Source of the DNA: an uncultured Roseburia sp.
Lineage (GTDB): Bacteria > Bacillota > Clostridia > Lachnospirales > Lachnospiraceae
Direction of reading: 5' to 3'
Assembly (NCBI GenBank): GCA_900542495.1
Contig: UQNW01000029.1
Coordinates: 1 to 29,144, forward strand
Length of the DNA stretch: 29,144 nt
The position numbers were made by a program, and so were the translations under genes. Every line of letters begins with the position of its first letter. The first letter of the stretch is position 1. A model generated the notes under the pieces. The model had not been told where the DNA came from, made no database searches, and saw only the letters and a list, made by a program, of their open reading frames with translations. Shown here in pieces: positions 21,476-29,144 of this stretch.

Positions 21476-22450
21476 ATGGCAAAAGAGATCAAAACAATCG
21501 GTGTACTTACCAGTGGTGGAGATGCACCTGGAATGAACGCAGCAATCCGTGCGGTTGTAAGAGAAGCAATTGTAAAAGGATTAAAGGTAAAAGGAATCAA
21601 GAGAGGATACGCAGGACTTCTTCAGGAAGAAATCGTTGACATGGAAGCAAAAGACGTATCTGATATTATAGAGCGTGGTGGTACAATCTTACAGACAGCC
21701 CGTTGTCTGGAGTTCACAACACCGGAAGGACAGCAGAAGGGTGCTGAGATCTGCAAGAAACATGGCATCGACGGAATCATCGTGATCGGTGGTGACGGAT
21801 CTTTCAAAGGAGCCCAGAAGTTAGCTGCTTTAGGAATTAACACGATTGGACTTCCTGGAACGATCGACCTGGATATCGCATGTACTGAGTACACAATCGG
21901 ATTTGATACTGCTGTTAACACAGCAATGGAAGCAATCGATAAAGTACGTGATACATCTACATCCCATGAGAGATGTTCCATTATCGAGGTTATGGGACGT
22001 GGTGCCGGATACATTGCTTTATGGTGTGGTATCGCCAACGGAGCAGAGGATATTCTGTTACCGGAAAAATATGACTTCGACGAGCAGAAGTTAGTGAACA
22101 ACATTATTGAAAAACGTAAACATGGCAAGAAACATCATATCATTGTAAACGCTGAAGGTATCGGACATTCTGCAAGCATGGCAAAACGTATCGAGGCAGC
22201 TACCGGAATTGAGACACGTGCAACAATCTTAGGACATATGCAGCGTGGTGGTTCTCCAACAGCAAAAGACCGTGTATACGCTTCTACCATGGGAGCACTT
22301 GCAGTAGATCTTCTGTGCGAAGGAAAGAGTAACCGTGTCGTTGGATACCGTCATGGTGCTTTTGTTGATTTTGATATTGATGAAGCTCTTGCAATGAAGA
22401 AAGAGATTCCAGAGTACGAATATAAGATTGCTAAGGACTTATCTATTTAG
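21476..22450 (+). CDS. pfkA: ATP-dependent 6-phosphofructokinase
   Basis: The 324-residue enzyme makes fructose-1,6-bisphosphate, the committed step of glycolysis. GVLTSGGDAPGMNA (9-22) forms the ATP loop, and GGDGS (105-109), with glycine rather than aspartate at the fourth position, marks an ATP enzyme rather than a PPi enzyme. The catalytic strip reads TIDLD (129-133): the general base D131 and D133 are kept, but the asparagine of the common TIDND is leucine. MGRGAGYIAL and the substrate-binding HMQRGGSPTAKDR follow. The ATG at 21476 is preferred over 21422 because AGGAGG (21460-21465) lies between them and the family N-terminus begins here. A strong terminator lies at 22538-22571. Confidence 0.95.
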   Translation: MAKEIKTIGVLTSGGDAPGMNAAIRAVVREAIVKGLKVKGIKRGYAGLLQEEIVDMEAKDVSDIIERGGTILQTARCLEFTTPEGQQKGAEICKKHGIDGIIVIGGDGSFKGAQKLAALGINTIGLPGTIDLDIACTEYTIGFDTAVNTAMEAIDKVRDTSTSHERCSIIEVMGRGAGYIALWCGIANGAEDILLPEKYDFDEQKLVNNIIEKRKHGKKHHIIVNAEGIGHSASMAKRIEAATGIETRATILGHMQRGGSPTAKDRVYASTMGALAVDLLCEGKSNRVVGYRHGAFVDFDIDEALAMKKEIPEYEYKIAKDLSI

Positions 22451-22461
22451 TATAACTTAGA

Positions 22462-22527
22462 ATTTCACGAGATCAGATTCTAAAGATCGCCATACATGTA
22501 TGAATGTTGAGCGGTTCTGATCGAAAT
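22462..22527 (+). other. Long imperfect inverted repeat in the pfkA 3' region
   Basis: ATTTC-ACGA-GATCAGA (22462-22477) pairs with TCTGATC-GAAAT (22516-22527), leaving only the ACGA bulge, and encloses a perfect CATACATGTATG palindrome (22491-22502). No T-run follows. It could be a processing site, an mRNA-end stabiliser or a small mobile repeat. Confidence 0.4.
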
Positions 22528-22537
22528 GACAGGAAAC

Positions 22538-22571
22538 AAAAACTCCACGGATTTTGATTCGTGGAGTTTTT
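22538..22571 (+). terminator. Terminator of pfkA
   Basis: A 12-bp perfect stem, AAAAACTCCACG (22538-22549) with CGTGGAGTTTTT (22560-22571), around a 10-nt loop and ending in the T-run. Confidence 0.9.
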
Positions 22572-22662
22572 ATCACTAGGGGGCAGATTTTGTGAAACAC
22601 TTGATACATGACAGGTTATGACTGTTTGCCTCTTGCAACATCATATATTTTTGGAGAAAAGA

Positions 22663-23436
22663 ATGATCACAAGTACAGCCAATCAGCAGATGAAGAATCT
22701 GGCACTTTTAATGAAAAAGGCGAAAGCGAGAAATGAACAGGGACTTTTTGTTGTCGAAGGACGGAAAATGTTTCAGGAAGTTCCAAAAGAATGGTTAAAA
22801 CAGGTGTATGTGTCTGAGAACTTTTTCACTGAGCATGAGGAAATGCTTTCGGGATATACTTACGAGATCGTGTCAGACTCTGTATTCAAAGCGATATCGG
22901 ATACGCAGACACCGCAGGGAATCCTCTGTCTGGTGAAGAAACCGGAGTATGCGCTGGAGGAACTGTTAAGAGGCAGTGAGACGCATCTTTTGATCTTAGA
23001 GAGCATACAGGACCCCGGCAATCTTGGAACCATGCTCCGCACTGGAGAAGGCGCAGGAATCACTGGCGTTGTCATGAACCGCACGACTGTGGATCTGTTT
23101 AATCCAAAAACGATCCGTTCTACCATGGGAAGCATTTACCGTATGCCTTTTTTTGTGACAGATGATCTTGCAGACACCATAAAGGAACTCAAGAACGCCG
23201 GAATAAAAACTTACGCAGCCCATTTGAAGGGAAAGATGCAGTATGACGAGCCTGATTATACAGGGGCAACTGCATTTATGATCGGAAATGAAGGAAACGG
23301 ATTGTCGGATGAAATCGCGAATCTTGCAGACACTTATATTAAGATTCCGATGTGCGGACAGGTGGAATCTTTAAATGCTGCCATTTCCGCATCACTTCTG
23401 ATGTATGAGACAAACCGGCAGCGCAGACACGCATAG
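22663..23436 (+). CDS. SpoU/TrmH-family RNA 2'-O-methyltransferase (RlmB-like)
   Basis: The 257-residue product methylates a ribose in rRNA or tRNA using S-adenosylmethionine. An N-terminal substrate-binding domain (about 1-95, with NEQGLFVVEGRKMF) is followed by the knotted SPOUT domain. Its three motifs are NLGTMLRTGEGAG (catalytic arginine), STMGSIYRMPFF, and IGNEGNGLSDE with IPMCGQVESLNAAISASLL. The ATG at 22663 is chosen because GGAG (22653-22656) sits 6 bases upstream; an in-frame ATG at 22618 lacks a ribosome site. The exact nucleotide target cannot be told from sequence alone. The gene lies just after the pfkA terminator, so it needs its own promoter; none is obvious. Confidence 0.9.
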   Translation: MITSTANQQMKNLALLMKKAKARNEQGLFVVEGRKMFQEVPKEWLKQVYVSENFFTEHEEMLSGYTYEIVSDSVFKAISDTQTPQGILCLVKKPEYALEELLRGSETHLLILESIQDPGNLGTMLRTGEGAGITGVVMNRTTVDLFNPKTIRSTMGSIYRMPFFVTDDLADTIKELKNAGIKTYAAHLKGKMQYDEPDYTGATAFMIGNEGNGLSDEIANLADTYIKIPMCGQVESLNAAISASLLMYETNRQRRHA

Positions 23437-23567
23437 AAGCATCGTGATTTGGAAACACAGATGTGCTGAAAAACAAAGCAGTGACTTGAAAGTGCAGAAA
23501 TACTGTAATAAAAACAACAATCAAAACTGCTCATGAGACAGAAAAGAAATAGGATTAGGAAAAAACA

Positions 23568-23831
23568 ATGAGGATCTGGTTTAAAATAATGAAGGACAAT
23601 CATCTGCTTCGTGATACAACGATTACAGATGAATCAGAGGATACACGTACCCATAAAATTTTTCGGGCGATCGATGAAGTGTGCTATATGTTTGACTTAG
23701 GAAAACCAATCTGGTTAGATGCCAATGTGGCAGAATTTAAACGGCATGCAAAGACCAGATTTACGCAGGACAGTTTTATCGAAGCAATAGACTTTGACTT
23801 CTTAGAGATGCATGTCATTGAGGAAGATTAA
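23568..23831 (+). CDS. Conserved hypothetical protein, 87 aa
   Basis: The protein starts MRIWFKIMKDNHLLRD and ends MHVIEED. It is rich in charged and aromatic residues, including GKPIWLDANVAEFKRHAKTRF and FIEAIDFDFLEM. It looks like a small soluble domain that I believe is common in Clostridia but cannot name. AGGA near 23556 serves as ribosome site. It is 23 bases upstream of niaR in the same direction and probably cotranscribed with it; this gives no firm functional clue. No cysteines beyond one, no membrane segment. Confidence 0.75.
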   Translation: MRIWFKIMKDNHLLRDTTITDESEDTRTHKIFRAIDEVCYMFDLGKPIWLDANVAEFKRHAKTRFTQDSFIEAIDFDFLEMHVIEED

Positions 23832-23854
23832 AGGATAAAAGAAGGAGAACCGGC

Positions 23855-24382
23855 ATGATAGAAGGCGATATCAGACGAAAGAAAATAATTGAATTGATGT
23901 CAGAACAGAAAGAACCGATCAGTGGTTCTGATCTTGCAAAAAAGTTCGGCGTGAGCCGTCAGGTGATCGTTCAGGATATAGCGTTGCTGCGCGCTACCAA
24001 TAAGAACATATTGAGCACCAATAAAGGTTATTTCCTCTATCACCCGGAAAAGGGACTGCAAAAACCAAAGAGAAGTTTCTGTGTGCAGCATACAACGGAA
24101 CAGATGCAGGACGAATTATACACCATTGTAGATTACGGTGGAAAAGTATTAGATGCTGTTGTGGAGCACGATATTTACGGACAGATCACCGTGGATCTGA
24201 TGCTCTGCAACCGCATGGATGTGGATGAATTCATGGAGCGTATCCGAAAGAGCAGGAGCCAGCCGTTAAATGTACTGACCGGAGGAAGACACTGGCACAC
24301 GGTGGAGGCAGACACGGAGCCGATGTTAGATATCATCGGAGAGAAACTGCGTGGAAAAGGATATATTTGCATGGAACAGTAA
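23855..24382 (+). CDS. niaR: Niacin-responsive transcriptional repressor NiaR
   Basis: The 175-residue product has an N-terminal winged helix (ISGSDLAKKFGVSRQVIVQDIALLR, about 22-46; the recognition helix follows GVSR). A C-terminal 3H domain follows, named for conserved histidines: H79, E87, H146 and H148 correspond to the metal-binding set seen in the Thermotoga homologue. NiaR represses NAD precursor uptake and synthesis genes when nicotinic acid is plentiful. No NAD gene lies in the window, so its targets are elsewhere. AAGGAG (23842-23847) stands 7 bases before the ATG. Confidence 0.9.
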   Translation: MIEGDIRRKKIIELMSEQKEPISGSDLAKKFGVSRQVIVQDIALLRATNKNILSTNKGYFLYHPEKGLQKPKRSFCVQHTTEQMQDELYTIVDYGGKVLDAVVEHDIYGQITVDLMLCNRMDVDEFMERIRKSRSQPLNVLTGGRHWHTVEADTEPMLDIIGEKLRGKGYICMEQ

Positions 24383-24444
24383 CATAAAACCTTCATTAAA
24401 AAACTGTAAAGTTTTGAAATATCTCCCCATATCATAGAAAAGTA

Positions 24445-24453
24445 TGGTATACT
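24445..24453 (+). promoter_or_regulatory. Extended -10 promoter before the (p)ppGpp synthetase gene
   Basis: TGG-TATACT forms an extended -10 element with no good -35 box at the proper distance. It would transcribe the synthetase, EAL and ABC-F genes as one message. Confidence 0.45.
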
Positions 24454-24522
24454 TAAGGAGCATGAGGGTTGATGGATAAAAGTTTTTTTCATGCATGGGG
24501 AATATATAGTTGGAGGAATATT

Positions 24523-25182
24523 ATGGATAGACCATTTACCTTAAGTGAAGGGGTAGATAGTTGGAATACAATTATTTTTTTATACCGGTCCGCGTTGAAG
24601 GAAGTCAGCACCAAAGTTGAGATTTTAAACGATGAATTTCAGCAGGTGCATCAGTATAATCCAATCGAATATATTAAGTCCAGAATCAAGTCGCCGGAAA
24701 GTATTGTGAAGAAGCTGAAGCGTTACGGATATGAGAGTTCCATTGATAATATGGTGGATCATATTAACGATATTGCAGGAATCCGTATCGTCTGCTCATT
24801 TACTTCCGATATTTATAAGCTTGCAGAGATGATCGGCAAGCAGAATGATCTGACGGTTGTTTCCGTGAAGGATTATATCAAGCATCCGAAGGAGAGCGGT
24901 TATAAGAGTTATCATATGTTAGTAACTGTACCGATTTTTTTATCGGACAGGGTGGTAGATACAAAGGTTGAGATTCAGATAAGAACTATGGCGATGGATT
25001 TCTGGGCAAGTTTAGAGCATAAGATTTATTACAAGTTCGAAGGAAATGCACCGGAATACATCAGCAGGGACTTAAGAGAATGTTCTGAGATCGTTTCTAT
25101 GTTAGATGCCAAGATGCTGCAGCTGAACGAGGCAATCATTGAGGCAAGGGCGGCGCAGGAGGAAGAGACAAATGCAGTTTAA
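24523..25182 (+). CDS. Small alarmone (p)ppGpp synthetase, RelQ-like
   Basis: The 219-residue protein consists of only the RelA/SpoT synthetase domain, without hydrolase or C-terminal regulatory domains. Pyrophosphate transfer from ATP to GDP/GTP is supported by RIKSPESIVKKLKRYG (54-69), DIAGIRIVC (83-91), KESGYKSYHMLV (123-134) and the catalytic E150 in EIQIRT, then WASLEHKIYYK. These match small synthetases of the YjbM/RelQ type. GGAGG (24512-24516) 6 bases before the ATG at 24523 supports this start; an in-frame ATG at 24472 would add 17 residues. The end overlaps the EAL gene by 11 bases. Such enzymes are usually controlled by transcription. Confidence 0.9.
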   Translation: MDRPFTLSEGVDSWNTIIFLYRSALKEVSTKVEILNDEFQQVHQYNPIEYIKSRIKSPESIVKKLKRYGYESSIDNMVDHINDIAGIRIVCSFTSDIYKLAEMIGKQNDLTVVSVKDYIKHPKESGYKSYHMLVTVPIFLSDRVVDTKVEIQIRTMAMDFWASLEHKIYYKFEGNAPEYISRDLRECSEIVSMLDAKMLQLNEAIIEARAAQEEETNAV

Positions 25183-27109
25183 TTACAGCTTTGAGGTAGC
25201 TTCACTGCTATTTATGTTGTTAATACTCATACATTTTATGGCAGTGCGGCAGTTTCCTACCGCAAAGACGCGCGTGTTTCGGGCACTCTTGATCGTAAGT
25301 ATCGCAGAGTGTGTCTTTAATGTTTTATCATCAATAGGACTGGCAAACGCAGAATTCGTTCCACAGATTGTGAACGAAGTGCTTGCGTTTGTCTTTTTTG
25401 CGTTTGAAGGATTAAGCCTTTTGATGATCTATAAATATACAGTCGTGATCAGTGAACTGGACCCGAAGCAGAAAAAGTGGGCTGCTCTGGCAGGACTGAT
25501 ACCGGCAGTATTTTTCTGTGTTTTCCTGTTGCTGACACCGTTTATCGGATTCTATTATTATTTTCAGGACGGTGTGTATCATCAGGGCAGAGGCGCAAAT
25601 TTTGGTTATTTCTATGTCATGCTGTTTTTTGCACTGAATTTTGCAATGCTGATCGCAAGACGGAAAGTGATCAATATGTGGGAGAGAAATATTATCTATT
25701 TTTACACTGCCGCAGCGTTTATTGCAATCATTGTACAGTATTTTAACCGGACAATCCTGCTATCAAGTTTTGGAAATTCAGTGATCATCATTATGGTGTA
25801 TCTGGCTATGCAGAATCCGAATGACCTTCTTGATACGGTCACGGGAATCGGCAACGAGGCAGCACTGGAGTTACAGTTAAAGGATGCTTTAGGACGAAGC
25901 CAGGAGGGAACAGTCATTGTCATTAAAATCCGGCAGTACCAGCAGATGAATATGCTGTTTGGCACCGAAAACGGCAACATGCTCATGGCGGAAGTCGGAC
26001 AATATTTATTCAATCTTGGCGGAAAGTTTCATGTGTTCCGCAGTGAGTCGGATACGTTTGCGGTTTTATCTGACAAGGAACATTACCGTGGCATTGTAAA
26101 GAGTATCGAAGATCGTTTTGCGGAAGAATGGAGAATCGAGGAAAATCATATTCTGATCGACTATGCCATTGTGATCATGCATTATCCGAAGGATTTTAAA
26201 TCGATTCCGGAATTTTTCGGAATCAAGAGTTACCTGTTATCGGCGGCGTCAGGAAGTGCGGTCAAAGATCCAATCGAGACAGATGAGAAGATGATCGAGG
26301 GATATTACAGGCAGAATAAGATTGAGATGATATTAGAGCGCGCAATCCGGGAACGTTCCATTCAGGTGTATTATCAGCCGATTTATTCATTGCAGGAAAA
26401 AAGAATTGTTTCCCTGGAAGCATTATCACGCTTGTTTGACGAGGAACTTGGCTATATTCCGCCGAGTGAATTTATTCCAATCGCAGAGAAAAACGGTGAC
26501 ATTGTGCGCATTGGTGAGATCGTGTTAGAGGAGTGCTGCAAGTTCTTATCCAAACATGTCCTGTCGAATATGTCGCTTGGAATCCGGTCGATTCAGGTAA
26601 ATATTTCTGTGGCACAGTGTATGCAGCAGAATCTGAAAGAGGCAATCCTGCCAATTTTGCAGAAATATCATATTCCGTCTTCCATGATCGTACTGGAGTT
26701 GACGGAGAGCACGGCAATCAATGCTCCGGTATTAATGGAACATCATATGAAAGAACTTGGAAATGCAGGAATTTCTTTTGCAATGGATGATTATGGAACC
26801 GGTAATGCAAACTGTTCCTACCTCGTCCGTTTCCCATTCCGCGAAGTGAAAATCGACCGGGAGATGACATGGGCATATTTTAATAATGAAACAGCCAGGG
26901 TTGTTATTGGAAATGAGATCAAGACCATGCAGAAACTGGGAATCCCAATGGTTGTGGAAGGCGTGGAAAAGTTAGAGCAGAGCGAAGAAATGGAACGCCT
27001 TGGCGTAGAGTATATACAGGGCTATTATTATGGAAGACCGCTGCCGGAAATGGAATGTCTGCGGTATATCCGCAATTTCAATTCGACACCGGAAGATTAT
27101 GGAAGGTAG
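25172..27109 (+). CDS. Membrane c-di-GMP phosphodiesterase (7TM, degenerate GGDEF, EAL)
   Basis: The 645-residue protein has about seven hydrophobic helices in the first 220 residues, forming a membrane sensor. A GGDEF-like domain follows (about 225-355), whose signature is degraded to SESDTF and whose cyclase activity is therefore unlikely. The EAL domain (about 385-640) keeps the catalytic set: E416-A417-L418 in SLEALSRL, the asparagine of QVNISVAQ, ELTES, D539-D540 in DDYGTG, the lysine of VKIDRE, EGVE and GYYYGRP. It should therefore hydrolyse c-di-GMP, with the GGDEF relic possibly sensing GTP. The ATG at 25172 has AGGAGG (25158-25163) 8 bases upstream inside the synthetase gene, so the two are translationally coupled. 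Confidence 0.9.
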   Translation: MQFNYSFEVASLLFMLLILIHFMAVRQFPTAKTRVFRALLIVSIAECVFNVLSSIGLANAEFVPQIVNEVLAFVFFAFEGLSLLMIYKYTVVISELDPKQKKWAALAGLIPAVFFCVFLLLTPFIGFYYYFQDGVYHQGRGANFGYFYVMLFFALNFAMLIARRKVINMWERNIIYFYTAAAFIAIIVQYFNRTILLSSFGNSVIIIMVYLAMQNPNDLLDTVTGIGNEAALELQLKDALGRSQEGTVIVIKIRQYQQMNMLFGTENGNMLMAEVGQYLFNLGGKFHVFRSESDTFAVLSDKEHYRGIVKSIEDRFAEEWRIEENHILIDYAIVIMHYPKDFKSIPEFFGIKSYLLSAASGSAVKDPIETDEKMIEGYYRQNKIEMILERAIRERSIQVYYQPIYSLQEKRIVSLEALSRLFDEELGYIPPSEFIPIAEKNGDIVRIGEIVLEECCKFLSKHVLSNMSLGIRSIQVNISVAQCMQQNLKEAILPILQKYHIPSSMIVLELTESTAINAPVLMEHHMKELGNAGISFAMDDYGTGNANCSYLVRFPFREVKIDREMTWAYFNNETARVVIGNEIKTMQKLGIPMVVEGVEKLEQSEEMERLGVEYIQGYYYGRPLPEMECLRYIRNFNSTPEDYGR

Positions 27110-27121
27110 ACAGTCAGATTT

Positions 27122-29089
27122 ATGAATATTATCAGTGTAACAGACATCACGAAGACATATACAGAGAGGAAGCTTTTTGAGAAAGCTTCTTTCTATTTGC
27201 AGGAAAGAGAAAAAGTAGGTGTGATCGGAATCAATGGAACCGGAAAGTCAACGCTGTTAAAAATTGCAGCGGGGCTTGAGGAACCAGACGAAGGACAGGT
27301 GATCCGTGCAAATCATATTGTAGTGCGCTACCTGCCGCAGAATCCAATTTTTGATCCGGAATTATCAGTAATTGATACGGTGTTAGCCCAGAGTAGTCAG
27401 AATTTTGTTGGAGGAACATCAGGGCAGGATCAAAATGCAGGAAATCATGCAGAACATATGGATCACTGGAATTTAGAGAGTGATGCGAAGGCGATGATGA
27501 CAAAGCTTGGCATTACGAATTTTGAGCAGAAGGCAGGAGAACTCTCCGGGGGACAGCGCAAGCGTCTTGCACTTGTGGCAGCACTTTTAGTGCCGTGCGA
27601 TGTGCTGATCTTAGACGAGCCGACCAACCATCTGGATTCCGCTATGGCAGACTGGTTGGAAGATTATCTGAAAAAATGGCGTGGCGCACTCATCATGGTA
27701 ACGCATGACCGTTATTTTTTAGACAGCGTCTGCAACCGTATTGTGGAAGTAGACAAGGGAGCTGTCTATAGTTACGACGCAAACTATTCCGGTTATCTCG
27801 AACTTAAGGCAGAGCGTGAGGAGATGCAGCAGGCGAGTGAGAGAAAACGCCAGAACATTCTGCGGAAAGAGTTAGAATGGATACGCCGTGGTGCAAAAGC
27901 GCGTACTACAAAGCAGAAAGGCAGAATACAGCGTTACGAAAAACTCAAAGATCAGGCAGCACCGCAGACGGACGGAAGTGTTGAGATCAGTTCGATCAGT
28001 TCCCGCATGGGAAAAACAACGGTGGAATTGTCGCATATCTCAAAAAGTTATGATACAAAAGTGCTGATCCGTGATTTTACTTATATTTTCCTGAAAAATG
28101 ACCGGATCGGATTTGTCGGGGCAAATGGAAGCGGTAAGACAACATTAATGAAGATCATCGACCAGAGAATCGAGCCAGATGAGGGAACGGTGACGATTGG
28201 ACAGACAATCAAAATCGGATATTACACGCAGGAGATCGAAAACACGAAGGATGCGGGCATTGCCTATATGGATCCGGACGAAAAAGTCATAGATTATATA
28301 AAAAATACAGCAGAATTTGTCAGGACAAAGGACGGTCTTGTGTCCGCTTCGAATATGTTAGAGCGGTTTTTATTCCCGGCTTCGCAGCAGTACAGCCCGA
28401 TCGGTAAGCTTTCCGGTGGCGAGAAGCGCAGACTGAATCTGCTCCGGGTGCTTATGGAAGCGCCGAATGTGCTGATCTTAGATGAGCCGACCAATGACCT
28501 TGACATCCGGACACTTACGATATTGGAAGATTATCTGGATAACTATGACGGTATCGTGATCACGGTATCCCATGACCGGTATTTCTTAGATCGTGTGGTA
28601 AACCGTATTTTTGCATTTGAGGAGAATGGAAAGATCTGTCAGTATGAAGGTGGATATACGGATTATGTAAACCGATTGGCAGAGAAAGGAAAAGTTCCGG
28701 CAGGACATATTTTTGATGCAAAAAATGATAACCTGGCTTCTTCTGACACCACAGTATCTTCCGATACCATAGCATCTTTCAATGCCACAGCATTTTCCAA
28801 TGCTGGAGAAAAAGCAAAGCAGCCAAGTTCTATGGATACGTGGAAAAAAGAACGAAAGCTGAAATTCAGTTACAAAGAGCAGAAGGAATACGAGACGATC
28901 GAGGATGACATTGCTGCATTGGAAGAAAAAATAGAAGAACTGGATGCGCAGACTTTAAAATTCAGCAGTGATTTTGTAAAACTAAACGAGATCACCAAAG
29001 AGAAGGAAAAGACCGAGCAGCTTCTGGAAGAAAAAATGGAGCGCTGGGAATATTTAGAAGAACTGGCACAAAAAATAGGACTCGGATGA
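27122..29089 (+). CDS. ABC-F ATPase, Uup-like
   Basis: The 655-residue protein has two ABC nucleotide-binding domains on one chain and no membrane part. Walker A motifs are GINGTGKST and GANGSGKTT; signatures are LSGGQRKRLAL and LSGGEKRRLNL, each followed by ILDEPTN. The linker between them contains RRGAKARTTKQKGRIQRYE, typical of Uup. A C-terminal coiled coil (about 590-650) follows, as in Uup, separated by a Ser/Thr-rich linker containing 18-base tandem repeats. ABC-F proteins act on ribosomes, and Uup also affects DNA transposon excision and branched DNA; which applies here is open. The gene starts 12 bases after the EAL stop with no good ribosome site at normal spacing, so coupling is likely. 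Confidence 0.9.
   Translation: MNIISVTDITKTYTERKLFEKASFYLQEREKVGVIGINGTGKSTLLKIAAGLEEPDEGQVIRANHIVVRYLPQNPIFDPELSVIDTVLAQSSQNFVGGTSGQDQNAGNHAEHMDHWNLESDAKAMMTKLGITNFEQKAGELSGGQRKRLALVAALLVPCDVLILDEPTNHLDSAMADWLEDYLKKWRGALIMVTHDRYFLDSVCNRIVEVDKGAVYSYDANYSGYLELKAEREEMQQASERKRQNILRKELEWIRRGAKARTTKQKGRIQRYEKLKDQAAPQTDGSVEISSISSRMGKTTVELSHISKSYDTKVLIRDFTYIFLKNDRIGFVGANGSGKTTLMKIIDQRIEPDEGTVTIGQTIKIGYYTQEIENTKDAGIAYMDPDEKVIDYIKNTAEFVRTKDGLVSASNMLERFLFPASQQYSPIGKLSGGEKRRLNLLRVLMEAPNVLILDEPTNDLDIRTLTILEDYLDNYDGIVITVSHDRYFLDRVVNRIFAFEENGKICQYEGGYTDYVNRLAEKGKVPAGHIFDAKNDNLASSDTTVSSDTIASFNATAFSNAGEKAKQPSSMDTWKKERKLKFSYKEQKEYETIEDDIAALEEKIEELDAQTLKFSSDFVKLNEITKEKEKTEQLLEEKMERWEYLEELAQKIGLG
28739..28810 (+). 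repeat. 18-bp tandem repeats in the Uup linker
   Basis: Four in-frame units of 18 bp (28739-28756, 28757-28774, 28775-28792, 28793-28810) encode SSDTTV, SSDTIA, SFNATA and FSNAGE. Similarity decays along the array. They lengthen a flexible linker between the second ATPase domain and the coiled coil. Confidence 0.6.
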
Positions 29090-29112
29090 GCAATGTCATT
29101 AAGTTAAGAATT

Positions 29113-29142
29113 TTGACATAATTATAAAACACATCATATTTG
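29113..29142 (+). promoter_or_regulatory. Possible promoter at the right edge
   Basis: A perfect TTGACA (29113-29118) is followed after 18 bp by the weak TATTTG (29137-29142). It could drive a gene beyond the window. Confidence 0.25.
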
Positions 29143-29144
29143 CA

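Noticed and set aside
1..29144. CRISPR arrays, tRNA, rRNA, phage or intact insertion sequences
   Set aside because: No regularly spaced repeats, tRNA-like cloverleaf, rRNA segment, integrase or transposase gene was found on either strand.

Overview
The window looks like a chromosomal piece of a spore-forming anaerobic Firmicute, most likely a Lachnospiraceae gut bacterium of the Roseburia/Agathobacter type. This is inferred from the spoIIAA-spoIIAB-sigF operon, a CIRCE/HrcA-type clpB control region, 3H-type NiaR, oxygen-sensitive glycyl-radical chemistry, AGGAGG-type ribosome binding sites and sigma-A promoters. No rRNA, tRNA, CRISPR array or intact mobile element was seen.

Layout. 1-311: inverted repeats at the window edge, a terminator and a promoter. 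312-3556: a FapA/DUF342 protein, a 48-residue protein and a zinc-ribbon/TPR membrane protein. 3713-5217: the forespore sigma-F operon (anti-anti-sigma, anti-sigma, sigma). 5328-6134: a HAD hydrolase. 6116-12006: an accessory catabolic cluster made of a DeoR repressor and a glycyl-radical activase on the minus strand, and divergently a glycyl-radical enzyme, an FSA-type aldolase and a ROK sugar kinase. 12007-12612: two terminators, possible gene remnants and the clpB control region. 12613-15195: clpB. 15211-16071: a patatin-like lipase on the minus strand. 16072-16757: a gene-poor stretch with a 20-bp palindrome and a strong orphan promoter. 16758-22450: trpS, dnaE and pfkA. 22663-24382: a SpoU-type RNA methyltransferase, a conserved hypothetical gene and niaR. 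24523-29089: a small (p)ppGpp synthetase, a membrane EAL phosphodiesterase and a Uup-like ABC-F protein.

The standout is the 6.1-12.0 kb cluster. Its glycyl-radical enzyme resembles E. coli YbiW, which together with FsaA carries out radical-mediated 'anhydroglycolysis': 1,5-anhydroglucitol-6-phosphate -> 1-deoxyfructose-6-phosphate -> glyceraldehyde-3-phosphate + hydroxyacetone. Here the ROK kinase sits where E. coli would rely on PTS phosphorylation, which suggests a kinase-dependent version in which free anhydrosugar is phosphorylated inside the cell. The activase is unusually compact: it lacks the auxiliary ferredoxin-like cysteine domain of its relatives. DeoR-like operator repeats (C-R-A-A-Y-G-A-A-A) lie around the enzyme promoter and upstream of deoR, so the cluster appears to be a self-contained, substrate-induced regulon. 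No transporter and no hydroxyacetone reductase are visible in the window.

A second theme is signalling. The (p)ppGpp synthetase and the c-di-GMP phosphodiesterase genes overlap by 11 bases, and uup follows 12 bases later, so two nucleotide second-messenger enzymes are probably made together.
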